A program made the translations under genes and the position numbers. This document shows positions 7,660 through 16,196 of a DNA stretch of 64,000 bases, one piece after another. Position 1 is the first letter of the stretch; each line of letters starts with the position of its first letter. The DNA lies in contig CANQVD010000015.1 in NCBI GenBank assembly GCA_947627215.1, positions 17,057-81,056 of the forward strand. The letters are read 5' to 3'. Under the pieces are notes generated by a model, which saw only the letters and a program-made list of their open reading frames with translations, was not told where the DNA came from and ran no database searches. This DNA is from an uncultured Eisenbergiella sp. GTDB lineage: Bacteria; Bacillota; Clostridia; Lachnospirales; Lachnospiraceae.

Positions 7660-9438
7660 ATGGTTATGGTTCTGGTATTCTGGTGCTATATCGCCGCCGT
7701 CTCCTTTCTGACCGGCTTCGCGGTACTTGCGCCGTTTCAGAAAAAAAGTACATATCAGATCCGGCATGTCACATCCTATCTGCTGGCGGGACTTCTGACG
7801 CTGAATGTATACGCCCAGTGCTTCAGCCTGTTTTCCGGCGTGGGGCTGTGGGCGAATCTTCTGGCGGCCGCCTTTGCCGCCGTCGCCTGCGCGGCGCTGC
7901 GCAGGGAGATCCGGCTTTTTCTGAAAAGGAAATGGGAGGACTGCGGCAGGGGGAAGCTGGCGCTGGCGGTTTTCCTGACGGTGCTGTTCGCATACGGCTC
8001 CTCCAGAGGTTATATGCACTATGATACCGGTCTCTACCATGCCCAGAGCATCCGCTGGATCGAGGAATACGGGGTGGTGCCGGGGCTGGCCAATCTGCAC
8101 AGCAGGTTCGGCTATAACAGCGCGGCGTTTGCCCTGTGCGCGCTCTTCGGCGGCGCGGGTCTGACCCGGTATCCGATGCACTGTCTTCCGGGCTTTTTCG
8201 CGCTGATGTGCGCGGTCAGATGTACGGCGCTGACGCGCTTTTTCGGCAGGAGGAGGAATGGGGACCGGCTGCAGATCCGTCTTTCGGACTTTTTGTATAT
8301 CGGCTGCGTCTTTTATCTGGTGGCGGTTTTCCGCGAGCTGGTTTCGCCCGCTTCGGATTACTTCGCCATGCTGATCCTGTTTCTGGTGATGACGGCCTGG
8401 ACGGAGCTTCTGGAGGAAAGGGTGACGGAGATCCTGCCCCATGCGCTGCTGGCGGAGTGCCTGGTCTATGCGGCCACGGTGAAGCTTTCCGCCGCCGCGC
8501 TGCTGGTGATGGCGTTGTATCCGGCGGTTCTTCTGCTCCGGGAAAAGCGGTGGAAGCAGATCGCGGGATATCTTCTGCTGGGCGTGGCCATCGCCGCCCC
8601 CTGGCTGGTCAGGAATGTGATCATTTCCGGCTGGCTTTTTTATCCGTTCACGTTCCCTGACTGTTTCCGGCCGGACTGGAAGATCCCGAAAGGATATGCG
8701 GACAGCGACGCTTTCGAGATTCAGGTCTACGCGAAGGAAATTTTTGATGTGCTGCAGAAGGACCGGCCCTTCGCCCTGTGGTTCCCCAACTGGTTTTCGG
8801 CCCAGACGTTCCTGGACCGGCTTCTGGTTCTCTGGGGCTGGCTGGCGCTTCCGGCGGGGATTCTGATGATGGCCGTGACGGCGGGGAAGGCGGGGATTCG
8901 GGCGTGCAGGCGTCTTCGGCTCCGGCGCTTTTCGGGCACGGAGAATGCAGGGCCTTCCGGTAATTTTCCGGCCCCGGCGGGCGCGGGGCTTCCCGGTCCC
9001 GGCGGCCTTCTGGTTCTGGAGGGCGCGGCAGCGGTGGGATTCCTTTTCTGGCAGTTTAGCGCGCCGCTGGTGCGGTACGGATATTTTTATGTGCTCTTTC
9101 TGCCGCTCCTCACCTTTGGGACGCTCTATCTGCGCCTTTTCGGGAAAAGCGCCGGAGGTTTTTACGGATTTGTGGCGATATTGGTGGCTTTTTTGCTCTA
9201 CAGGGGGTATAATTTAAGCCGGATGGTGATGGAATTTGCAGGAGAGCCCTATTATTTCTGGCAGCAGGATTACGGAGACTGGCCGGCCTTCACCTATGAG
9301 GTGGACGGGGTGACGGTTTATGTGCCGGAGGACCGGGGACAGATCGGCTATGACAAGTTTCCGTCCTCTCCTGTGGTGCAGGATATCGAACTGCGGGGGG
9401 ATACGCTTCGGTCAGGATTTCGGAAGCGGAGCCGGTGA
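7660..9438 (+). CDS. Large polytopic membrane protein, LIC_10190-like
   Basis: This 592-residue protein has about twelve hydrophobic helices. The loop following the third or fourth helix reads HYDTGLYHAQSIRWI and continues VVPGLANLHSRFGYNSA. This is the signature I associate with the LIC_10190 family of membrane proteins, found in polysaccharide loci and probably GT-C-type transferases. The Asp and His in the first external loop fit such a role. A Gly/Pro/Ala-rich low-complexity insert occupies about residues 422-452 between helices. It is followed 50 bases later by manC on the same strand and sits behind its own promoter candidate. The donor and acceptor are unknown. Confidence 0.6.
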   Translation: MVMVLVFWCYIAAVSFLTGFAVLAPFQKKSTYQIRHVTSYLLAGLLTLNVYAQCFSLFSGVGLWANLLAAAFAAVACAALRREIRLFLKRKWEDCGRGKLALAVFLTVLFAYGSSRGYMHYDTGLYHAQSIRWIEEYGVVPGLANLHSRFGYNSAAFALCALFGGAGLTRYPMHCLPGFFALMCAVRCTALTRFFGRRRNGDRLQIRLSDFLYIGCVFYLVAVFRELVSPASDYFAMLILFLVMTAWTELLEERVTEILPHALLAECLVYAATVKLSAAALLVMALYPAVLLLREKRWKQIAGYLLLGVAIAAPWLVRNVIISGWLFYPFTFPDCFRPDWKIPKGYADSDAFEIQVYAKEIFDVLQKDRPFALWFPNWFSAQTFLDRLLVLWGWLALPAGILMMAVTAGKAGIRACRRLRLRRFSGTENAGPSGNFPAPAGAGLPGPGGLLVLEGAAAVGFLFWQFSAPLVRYGYFYVLFLPLLTFGTLYLRLFGKSAGGFYGFVAILVAFLLYRGYNLSRMVMEFAGEPYYFWQQDYGDWPAFTYEVDGVTVYVPEDRGQIGYDKFPSSPVVQDIELRGDTLRSGFRKRSR

Positions 9439-9487
9439 GCCCGCCGCCGGGACGGCGATGCGGAAAGGGAAAAGGTCGAAGGACAGC

Positions 9488-10555
9488 ATGAAGACATACG
9501 GCGTTATTATGGCGGGCGGCGGCGGCACGCGGTTCTGGCCGCTGAGCACCAGAGAGGAACCGAAGCAGTTCCTGAACCTGACCGGGAAAGACATCCTGGT
9601 GAATGAGACCATAGACAGACAGCGCGCGTTTATCCGTCCGGAGGATATTTTCGTGGTCACCAACCGGACGCAGGTGCCGCTTCTGCTGGAGCGCACCGGC
9701 GGGAGGCTGCGCAGAGACCATGTGCTGGCGGAGCCGGCGGCGCGCAACACGTCGGCCTGTATCGGCTATGCCGCCATGGAGATCGTCAGGAAGTATGAGG
9801 ACGGCGTGATGTGCGTCTTTGCCGCGGATCATCATATCCGGGACGAGGAAGCGTATGTCCGGGTGATGCGGCAGGCCGTGCGCATCGCGGAGGAGACGGA
9901 CGCGCTGGTGACCGTCGGGATCCGCCCTGTCTTTCCTTCCACGGGATACGGCTATATCAGGAGCCGTGCCGTGGCGGGCAGGGATTACCGCGAGGTGGAG
10001 GAGTTCGTGGAGAAGCCGGATGCGGATACGGCGAAGGCCTATCTGGATGCCGGCTGCTATGCCTGGAACAGCGGCATGTTCGTCTGGAAGGCCTCCACGA
10101 TCCTGCGGTATTTCCGGGAGCTTCTGCCGGATGTCTATTCCTGCCTGGAAAGGATCGGCGGGGCCATGGGGACGCGGGAGGAGGCGCGCGTGATCCGGGA
10201 GACATATCCCTCCATTCCCAAAATCTCTGTGGATTACGGCATTCTGGAGCGGGCCCGGGGCGTCCTCATGCTGGAGGGCGACTTCGGCTGGAGCGATGTG
10301 GGAAGCTGGGATACGCTGGAGGCCGTGCGCAGGCCGGACGGAAACGGCAATATCGTCTCCGGAGATACGCTGCTTCTGGACGCGCGGGACTGCGTGGTAT
10401 ACGGTGGGCAGAAGCTGGTGGCGGTCGTTGGCGTACAGGACCTGGTGGTGGCCGAAGGGAAAAACGCCATACTGGTGCTGCCGAGGACGGAGGCGCAGCG
10501 CGTGAAGCAGGTGGTGGAGCTGCTGGAAAAGGAAGGGAAGACCGGCTGGCTCTGA
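9488..10555 (+). CDS. manC: Mannose-1-phosphate guanylyltransferase
   Basis: The 355-residue nucleotidyltransferase makes GDP-mannose from GTP and mannose-1-phosphate. IMAGGGGTRFWPLS at the N-terminus is the nucleotide-binding signature. EPAARNTSACIG, FAADHHI, STGYGYI, VEEFVEKPD and WNSGMFVW follow in the expected order, and FGWSDVGSWDTL is the typical C-terminal motif. It lacks the isomerase domain of bifunctional ManC/AlgA proteins. The ORF is open back to 9320, but ATG 9488 is supported by GAAGGA seven bases upstream and by homology starting exactly there. It lies in the polysaccharide gene block, so mannose or a GDP-mannose-derived sugar is probably in the polymer. Confidence 0.93.
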   Translation: MKTYGVIMAGGGGTRFWPLSTREEPKQFLNLTGKDILVNETIDRQRAFIRPEDIFVVTNRTQVPLLLERTGGRLRRDHVLAEPAARNTSACIGYAAMEIVRKYEDGVMCVFAADHHIRDEEAYVRVMRQAVRIAEETDALVTVGIRPVFPSTGYGYIRSRAVAGRDYREVEEFVEKPDADTAKAYLDAGCYAWNSGMFVWKASTILRYFRELLPDVYSCLERIGGAMGTREEARVIRETYPSIPKISVDYGILERARGVLMLEGDFGWSDVGSWDTLEAVRRPDGNGNIVSGDTLLLDARDCVVYGGQKLVAVVGVQDLVVAEGKNAILVLPRTEAQRVKQVVELLEKEGKTGWL

Positions 10556-10702
10556 GCCCTTCCGCCGCGGCGGGCGCGCAAAAGCGCGAAAAATATCGAT
10601 GTCTTTTCGTTTTCTGTCATATCTTTTGCGTGGTAAGATGAGGATGGACGCGGGGCGCCGCGCCCTGAAACGGCCGTTCGCGAAAGAAGGAGGGACATCA
10701 TC

Positions 10703-11077
10703 ATGTTGGCGGAAAAGAAAAGCGCGCTGGAAACAGAACGTTACGTTTCAAAGCTGATGCTGGAGCTGGGGATCCCGGCACATCTGAGAGGCTATTATTA
10801 TTTGCGGGAAGCGGTGATCCTGTCCGTTTCCGATATGGAACTGGTGAGCAGTGTGACGAAGCTTTTGTACCCGGTGATCGCGAGACGGTACAAAACCACG
10901 CTGCAGCGGGTGGAGCGGGCGATCCGCAACGCCATCGAGGTGTCCTGGGAGCGGGGCAATCCGGATATGTTCGAGGAGCTGTTCGGGTTCAGCCGCATGA
11001 CAGGCTCCGCCCGGCCCACCAACAGCGAGTACATTGCGCGGATCGCAGACCGGGTCCGGCTGGATGAAACGGCGTGA
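10703..11077 (+). CDS. Stand-alone Spo0A effector (DNA-binding) domain protein
   Basis: The 124-residue protein aligns along its full length with the C-terminal effector domain of Spo0A: GIPAHLRGYYYLREAV, TKLLYPVIARRYKTT, RVERAIRNAIEVSWERGN and RPTNSEYIARIAD. These include the recognition helix and the sigma-A contact region. No receiver domain is present and no upstream ORF encodes one, so activity cannot be controlled by phosphorelay. Start ATG 10703 has AAGGAGGG upstream. It sits between manC and a bactoprenol-type glycosyltransferase and is a candidate regulator of the surrounding locus through 0A-box-like sites. Dimerisation and targets are unproven. Confidence 0.88.
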   Translation: MLAEKKSALETERYVSKLMLELGIPAHLRGYYYLREAVILSVSDMELVSSVTKLLYPVIARRYKTTLQRVERAIRNAIEVSWERGNPDMFEELFGFSRMTGSARPTNSEYIARIADRVRLDETA

Positions 11078-11119
11078 CCGGCCGGCCTCTTCCGGGGGCG
11101 GGTCCGCGGGGAGAGAGAA

Positions 11120-12046
11120 ATGTTGCTGAGTGTGATCGTGCCCTGTTATAATGAGGAAGAAAACGTGCCCCTCTTCTATGAGGAGATGATGAAAAACACG
11201 CCTTTTCTGGAACGGGAGGGGCTGGAGGCGGAGATCATCTATGTGGACGACGGATCGAAGGACGGAACCGCCGCGCAGGTGAAAAAGCTGCACGAGCGGG
11301 ACGGACGGGTGCATCTGGTGTCCTTTTCCCGGAATTTCGGCAAGGAGGCCGCGATCTATGCGGGCTTTTGCCGCGCGAAGGGAGACTATGTGGTGATGAT
11401 GGATGCGGACCTGCAGGATCCGCCGTCGCTGCTGCCGGAGATGTTTTCCTGGATCAGAAAGGGATACGATTCGGTGGCCACGAGGCGGGTGACGCGCAGG
11501 GGGGAGCCCCCGATCCGGTCCTTTTTCGCGCGCCTGTTTTACCGGATCATGAATCGCATTTCCAAAACCGAGATCGTGGACGGGGCCAGGGATTATCGGC
11601 TGATGACCCGGCAGGTGGTGGACGCCATTCTCGCCATGTGCGAATATAACCGGTTTACCAAGGGAATCTTCGGCTGGGTTGGTTTTGAAACCAAATGGCT
11701 GGAATATGAAAATGTGGAGCGGGCAAGGGGAGAGACGAAATTCAATTTCTGGAAGCTGTTCCTCTATTCCATCGACGGGATCACGGCCTTTTCCACCGTC
11801 CCTCTGGCGATCTCTTCCGTCATGGGCCTGGTATTTTGTCTGGCGGCCTTTGCGGCGATCATCGCCCTGATCGTGAAGAACCTGCTGTTTCACGATCCGG
11901 TGGCCGGATGGCCCTCGCTGGTGTGCATCATTCTGCTGGTGAGCGGCGTCCAGCTCTTCTGCATCGGGATCCTGGGACAATATCTGGCGAAGACCTATAT
12001 GGAAGTGAAAAAACGTCCGATCTATCTGGTGAAGGAAGAACTGTGA
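11120..12046 (+). CDS. GT2 glycosyltransferase, GtrB/DPM1-like, membrane-bound
   Basis: A 308-residue enzyme with an N-terminal GT-A domain and two C-terminal membrane helices (about 235-260 and 268-295). LSVIVPCYNEEENV is the start, YVDDGSKDGT and MDADLQDPP carry the nucleotide- and metal-binding aspartates, and DGARDYRLM is typical of polyprenyl-phosphate glycosyltransferases. It probably transfers a hexose from a nucleotide sugar to undecaprenyl phosphate, giving the donor for GT-C enzymes such as the two large membrane proteins upstream. GGGGAGAGAG precedes the ATG. It follows the Spo0A-type gene by 42 bases. Confidence 0.87.
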   Translation: MLLSVIVPCYNEEENVPLFYEEMMKNTPFLEREGLEAEIIYVDDGSKDGTAAQVKKLHERDGRVHLVSFSRNFGKEAAIYAGFCRAKGDYVVMMDADLQDPPSLLPEMFSWIRKGYDSVATRRVTRRGEPPIRSFFARLFYRIMNRISKTEIVDGARDYRLMTRQVVDAILAMCEYNRFTKGIFGWVGFETKWLEYENVERARGETKFNFWKLFLYSIDGITAFSTVPLAISSVMGLVFCLAAFAAIIALIVKNLLFHDPVAGWPSLVCIILLVSGVQLFCIGILGQYLAKTYMEVKKRPIYLVKEEL

Positions 12047-12084
12047 GCGCGGTTCGTGCCGGAACGGACAGGAGGAGCGCGGGA

Positions 12085-12837
12085 ATGGCAGCGGTCAGCA
12101 TCGTGACGCCCGTTTACAACGCGGCGGCCTATCTGGAAAAAACGGTGGCGCTGGTGGAAGCGCAGACGTATCCCGACTGGGAGCTGCTTCTGGTGGACGA
12201 CCATTCCGCCGACGGCAGCCGGGAGCTGATGGAAAAGCTGGCAGAGCGGGACGGGCGTATCCGGGTGCTGGAGACGGAGCCCGGAAAGAAAGGGGCGGCC
12301 AACGCCCGCAATGCCGGGACAGGACAGGCGCGGGGCCGGTATCTGGCCTTTCTGGACGCGGATGACGTCTGGCGGGCGGACAAGCTGGAACGGGAGCTTG
12401 CGTTTCTCCGGGAAAAGGGCGCGGCCTTTGCTTTTACCGCCTACGAATTCGGAGATGAGAACGCGGCGGGGACCGGGAAGGTGGTGCGCGTGCCGCAGAC
12501 GCTTTCCTACCGGCAGGCTCTTTCCCGGACGGTGATTTTCACCAGCACCGTGCTGTTCGATCTGACCAAAATAGACAGAGCGCTTTTGTATATGCCGGAG
12601 GTGCCCAGCGAGGATACCGCGGCCTGGTGGAGGATCCTGCGGGCCGGGCATACGGCCTGGGGCCTGAACGAGAATCTGGTCATTTACAGAAGACCGAAAA
12701 AATCCCTTTCGTCCAATAAATTCGCTGCGGTTTCGCGCATCTGGAGGCTGTACCGCGATCGGGAGGGGCTGTCGGTTCTGGCCAGCGCGCGATATTTCTG
12801 CCTCTGGGCGCTGCGGGCCACGCTGCGCAGGCTGTGA
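12085..12837 (+). CDS. GT2 family glycosyltransferase (TuaG-like)
   Basis: A soluble GT-A enzyme of 250 residues. VSIVTPVYNAAAYLEKT starts the fold, LLVDDHSADGS has the first aspartates and FLDADDVWRADKLE is the D-x-D metal site. APSEDTAAW-type residues (EVPSEDTAAWWRI) and a conserved K/R-rich end match the teichuronic acid TuaG group. The start ATG 12085 has GGAGGAG seven bases upstream; the in-frame ATG at 11836 lies inside the previous gene. It sits 38 bases after the previous gene and would add one sugar during repeat-unit assembly on the lipid carrier. The linkage cannot be predicted. Confidence 0.85.
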   Translation: MAAVSIVTPVYNAAAYLEKTVALVEAQTYPDWELLLVDDHSADGSRELMEKLAERDGRIRVLETEPGKKGAANARNAGTGQARGRYLAFLDADDVWRADKLERELAFLREKGAAFAFTAYEFGDENAAGTGKVVRVPQTLSYRQALSRTVIFTSTVLFDLTKIDRALLYMPEVPSEDTAAWWRILRAGHTAWGLNENLVIYRRPKKSLSSNKFAAVSRIWRLYRDREGLSVLASARYFCLWALRATLRRL

Positions 12838-12890
12838 CCGCGGAGGCGGCGAAAATACAGAGGGGAAATTTCTCGGAGGAACGGGGAAAT

Positions 12891-14288
12891 ATGAAGAAGC
12901 GGAAGGATTCGCAAAAGAGACTTTTCATACTGGCGCTGTCCCTGATCGGACTGTGCATCCTGACTTCTTTTTATGCGCATGACTGGTTTGTATATTATTA
13001 TCAGCATATCCGGAACAAGACCGCGAACCGGTTCTACGTCAACGGACATCTTCTGATCATCGGCCTGTATTTCGTGCTGCTCTTTTTCTTTTCCAATACC
13101 TACGGGGCGCTGAAGATCGGTTATCTGAAGCCCATGGACATTTTTCTGTCCGAGCTGTTTTCCCTGCTGTGCGTGAATGTGATTTCCTACTGCCAGCTAT
13201 CCCTGATGTACGGCTGGTTCATCCTGGGCGGGCAGCGCATGATCGCCATGACGGTATTTCAGCTTTTGTTCTTCGCCTTCTGGGACTGGAGCACGAATTT
13301 TCTCTACCGGAGGATCTTTCCGCCGCGCCGGCTGCTGCTGGTACACGGAGAGCGCCCCATAGAGGATATCATGAATAAGTTCGCGACCCGTCAGGACAAG
13401 TACTGCGTGGCGCGCTGCATTTCCATCGGGGAAGGGTATGAGGCGATCATCCGGGCGGTAGCGGAGTATGATGCCATCGTGCTCTGGGATATCCCCACGC
13501 AGGACCGGAACGAGCTGCTGAAATACTGCTACAGCCGTTCCATCCGGATCTACATGATGCCCAAAATCCCGGACGTCATCATCAAGGGAAGCTCGCAGCT
13601 CCATCTGTTCGACACGCCGATCCTGCTGACCCGGGAATACGCGCTGAGCGCGGAGCAGCGCATAATCAAGCGGTGCATCGATGTGGTGTGCGCGCTGCTC
13701 CTGCTGACGCTGGCCTCCCCCTTCATGCTCATCACAGCCGCCGCCATCCGGCTCTACGACGGCGGTCCGGTGCTGTACAGGCAGGTGCGCTGCACGAAGG
13801 ATGCCAGGGAGTTCCAGATCCTGAAATTCCGCAGCATGCGGGTGGATGCGGAGAAGGATGGGGTGGCCCGGCTGGCCTCCAGGAACGATTCCCGCATCAC
13901 GCCCATCGGGAGGTTCATCCGCGCGGTGCGCATCGATGAGCTGCCGCAGCTCATCAATATTTTACGGGGTGAGATGTCCTTTATCGGTCCCCGGCCGGAG
14001 CGCCCGGAAATCATCGCGCAATACATGCAGGAAATGCCGGAGTTCGCGTTCCGCATGAAGGTCAAGGCCGGTCTGGCGGGCTACGCCCAGGTCTACGGGA
14101 AATATAACACGACGCCCTACGACAAGCTGAAGCTGGATCTGTTCTACATTGAGAACTATTCGGTCTGGCTGGATATCAAGCTGATGTTTCTGACTGTCAA
14201 GATCCTGTTCATGCCGGACAGTACGGAGGGTGTGGACAGCGGACAGGTGACGGCTCTGAAGGAGCATATCCGGGAGCAGGAAAAATAG
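12891..14288 (+). CDS. Polyprenyl glycosylphosphotransferase (chain-initiating sugar transferase)
   Basis: This 465-residue protein has four N-terminal membrane helices (about 10-125), a Rossmann-like CoA-binding-type middle domain, and a C-terminal bacterial sugar transferase domain starting after RIIKRCIDVVCALLLL. The catalytic part includes GGPVLYRQVR, LKFRSMR, IGRFIRAVRIDELPQLINIL, FIGPRPERPE and KAGLAGYAQVYG. It moves a sugar-1-phosphate from UDP-sugar to undecaprenyl phosphate and so begins each repeat unit. GTG 12834 overlaps the previous gene, but ATG 12891 with GGAGG upstream is preferred. It is the probable first committed enzyme of this polysaccharide cluster. Confidence 0.9.
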   Translation: MKKRKDSQKRLFILALSLIGLCILTSFYAHDWFVYYYQHIRNKTANRFYVNGHLLIIGLYFVLLFFFSNTYGALKIGYLKPMDIFLSELFSLLCVNVISYCQLSLMYGWFILGGQRMIAMTVFQLLFFAFWDWSTNFLYRRIFPPRRLLLVHGERPIEDIMNKFATRQDKYCVARCISIGEGYEAIIRAVAEYDAIVLWDIPTQDRNELLKYCYSRSIRIYMMPKIPDVIIKGSSQLHLFDTPILLTREYALSAEQRIIKRCIDVVCALLLLTLASPFMLITAAAIRLYDGGPVLYRQVRCTKDAREFQILKFRSMRVDAEKDGVARLASRNDSRITPIGRFIRAVRIDELPQLINILRGEMSFIGPRPERPEIIAQYMQEMPEFAFRMKVKAGLAGYAQVYGKYNTTPYDKLKLDLFYIENYSVWLDIKLMFLTVKILFMPDSTEGVDSGQVTALKEHIREQEK

Positions 14289-14373
14289 GACGGCGCCGGC
14301 GGGGACGGGAGAGAAATCCGGGAGCGCGCGGGCGATTCGGCCGCACATGCGCCGGGCGGCGGGAGAGTGACAT

Positions 14374-15408
14374 ATGCAGGGGAAGGAATCAAAACGGGAA
14401 GCGGAGATCTTCTGGAACGCGGGGGTGGACCTGAAGCGCCTTACGCTCTGCCTTCGGAAAGAATTATGGATCGCGGCCGCGGCGGCCCTGTGCGGTGCGC
14501 TGCTTGCGGGCGCGGTTTATCTGGCTGTCCGCCGGCTTTCCATGGGAGAGCCGCAGTACCGGGCCCAGGCGCTGTTCGCCATCCGGTATGACATCCAGGA
14601 GGAGGACGAGACTCTGAAGGCCTTTATCAACGAATACAACGCCTATACCTGGGGCGATGTGATGCGTTCGGACAAAGTGGTTCCTGCCGTGCTGGAGGCG
14701 GTGCCGGAGATGAGCCGGGAGGAAGCGGAGGCCTGTCTGGATACCTCCATCGCGTCCGATCCGGAGTTTTTGAACGTCGGGTTTACGACCGGGAGCGCGG
14801 CGCTGTCCGAGCGGGTGCGGGATGCCTACGTCCGGGCGATGGCCGCCTTCGGAGAGACGATGCGGGACCGGGGGCTGACCGCGATCGAGGCGTGGAAGCT
14901 CACGCCCGCCCGGCCGGTGTCCGTACCCAACCGGGTGCTCTATGCCATGGAGCTGGGCGCGGTCCTGGGTCTGCTGGCCGGCGGGCTGTTTCTGACAGGC
15001 CGCTGTGTGCTGGACGATTCCGTCCTGCTGGCGGAGGATATCCGGCGGTATTATCCGTATCCGGTGCTCGGATACCGGACGGAGGATCCCGGTGTGTTCT
15101 GGAATGCGCAGTTGGATGCCAATCTGGCCCGGATCGCTGAAAAGGGGGACTTCGCGGAGGTGTCCCTGGAGGAGATCATGACGCCCGGCGCGGACTTCGC
15201 CGGACTGCGCGCCGTGCCCGCTGCGCTGCGGGTCCCCTGGGGGACGCCCTGCCTGCGCCGTCTGGGGCCCGCGCTGGAAACGCTGGAGATCCAGGAGGTG
15301 AAGGTCTGCGGCTTCATCGTCATGGGGGCGGACAGCCGCTTTCTGGACCGGTACTATGGGATGCGCGGAAAGAGGCGGACGGCCGGGAACGGGGGGGACG
15401 GATCATGA
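14374..15408 (+). CDS. Wzz/chain-length-determinant-like membrane protein
   Basis: The 344-residue protein has a cytoplasmic N-terminal tail, one membrane helix (about 32-52), an external part of about 140 residues containing RAQALFAI and a Pro-rich motif ARPVSVPNR, and a second helix (about 190-212). This is the topology of polysaccharide co-polymerases (Wzz/CapA-like). Unlike BY-kinases, the C-terminal cytoplasmic part (about 130 residues) shows no Walker A motif. It probably sets chain length or links polymerase to export. GGAGAG lies upstream of ATG, and the stop overlaps the next start by ATGA. Confidence 0.65.
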   Translation: MQGKESKREAEIFWNAGVDLKRLTLCLRKELWIAAAAALCGALLAGAVYLAVRRLSMGEPQYRAQALFAIRYDIQEEDETLKAFINEYNAYTWGDVMRSDKVVPAVLEAVPEMSREEAEACLDTSIASDPEFLNVGFTTGSAALSERVRDAYVRAMAAFGETMRDRGLTAIEAWKLTPARPVSVPNRVLYAMELGAVLGLLAGGLFLTGRCVLDDSVLLAEDIRRYYPYPVLGYRTEDPGVFWNAQLDANLARIAEKGDFAEVSLEEIMTPGADFAGLRAVPAALRVPWGTPCLRRLGPALETLEIQEVKVCGFIVMGADSRFLDRYYGMRGKRRTAGNGGDGS

Positions 15409-16193
15409 GGCTGCAGTTTCTGGTTTCGGCGGTGGATCAGGATGTGCGGGAGCTGGTGAAGCGGATGCGCCTGGGAGCGGACGGCGTCATCGTCAATCAG
15501 TGCGGGAGCAACCGCTATGAAGCCTTTGAATATGAAGGGCACCGGATGCAGTGCTGGCATATGACGAAAAGGGGCGTGGGTCTGTCCCGCAATACGGCGC
15601 TTCTGTGGGCGGACGGCGATATCTGCCTGTTCGCGGACGAGGACATCGTCTACCGGCAGGGGGCGGCGGAAGCGGTGCTGGGCGCTTTCGCGCGGCATCC
15701 GGAGGCGGATATGCTTCTGTTCAATGTCCGCGTGCAGGAGGAGCGGCGGACCTACTGGACGCAGGACACCCATCGGGTCCGGCTGTATAACTGCGGCAGA
15801 TATCCGGCCTACAGCTTCGCGCTGCGGACCGCCGGACTGCGCGAAAAAAACGTGACCTTTTCCCTGCTGTTCGGCGGCGGCGCGAAATACGCCAACGGAG
15901 AGGACAGCCTGTTCATCCGCGACTGTATCCGGAAGGGACTCAGGGTATATGCGGTGCCGGTGGAGATCGGCGAGGAGGTCCCCCGGCCCTCCACCTGGTT
16001 TCACGGCTACGACGGGAAATTCTTTCATGACAGGGGCGTGCTCTACCGGGCGCTTTACGGGAGACTCGCCCGGCTGATGGGCCTTCGCTTTTTGTATAAG
16101 AACAGAAAAAGGATGTGCGCGGGACAGATCGGCTTCCCGGAGGCGCTGCGCCTGCTTTCCCGGGGCGTTTCGGACGCGAAAAGGGGGCTGTAG
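15405..16193 (+). CDS. GT2-like glycosyltransferase, divergent
   Basis: A 262-residue protein of GT-A type. The N-terminus LQFLVSAVDQDV replaces the usual IVPVYN strand. GVGLSRNTALLWADGD and LFADEDIVY carry the conserved SRN and the acidic D-x-D-like site. YANGEDSLFI and a C-terminal Arg/Lys-rich tail follow. Proteins of this kind occur in Firmicute capsule clusters. The start overlaps the previous stop (ATGA), and the next gene begins three bases after its stop, so all three are one operon. Donor sugar unknown. Confidence 0.75.
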   Translation: MRLQFLVSAVDQDVRELVKRMRLGADGVIVNQCGSNRYEAFEYEGHRMQCWHMTKRGVGLSRNTALLWADGDICLFADEDIVYRQGAAEAVLGAFARHPEADMLLFNVRVQEERRTYWTQDTHRVRLYNCGRYPAYSFALRTAGLREKNVTFSLLFGGGAKYANGEDSLFIRDCIRKGLRVYAVPVEIGEEVPRPSTWFHGYDGKFFHDRGVLYRALYGRLARLMGLRFLYKNRKRMCAGQIGFPEALRLLSRGVSDAKRGL

Positions 16194-16196
16194 CGT

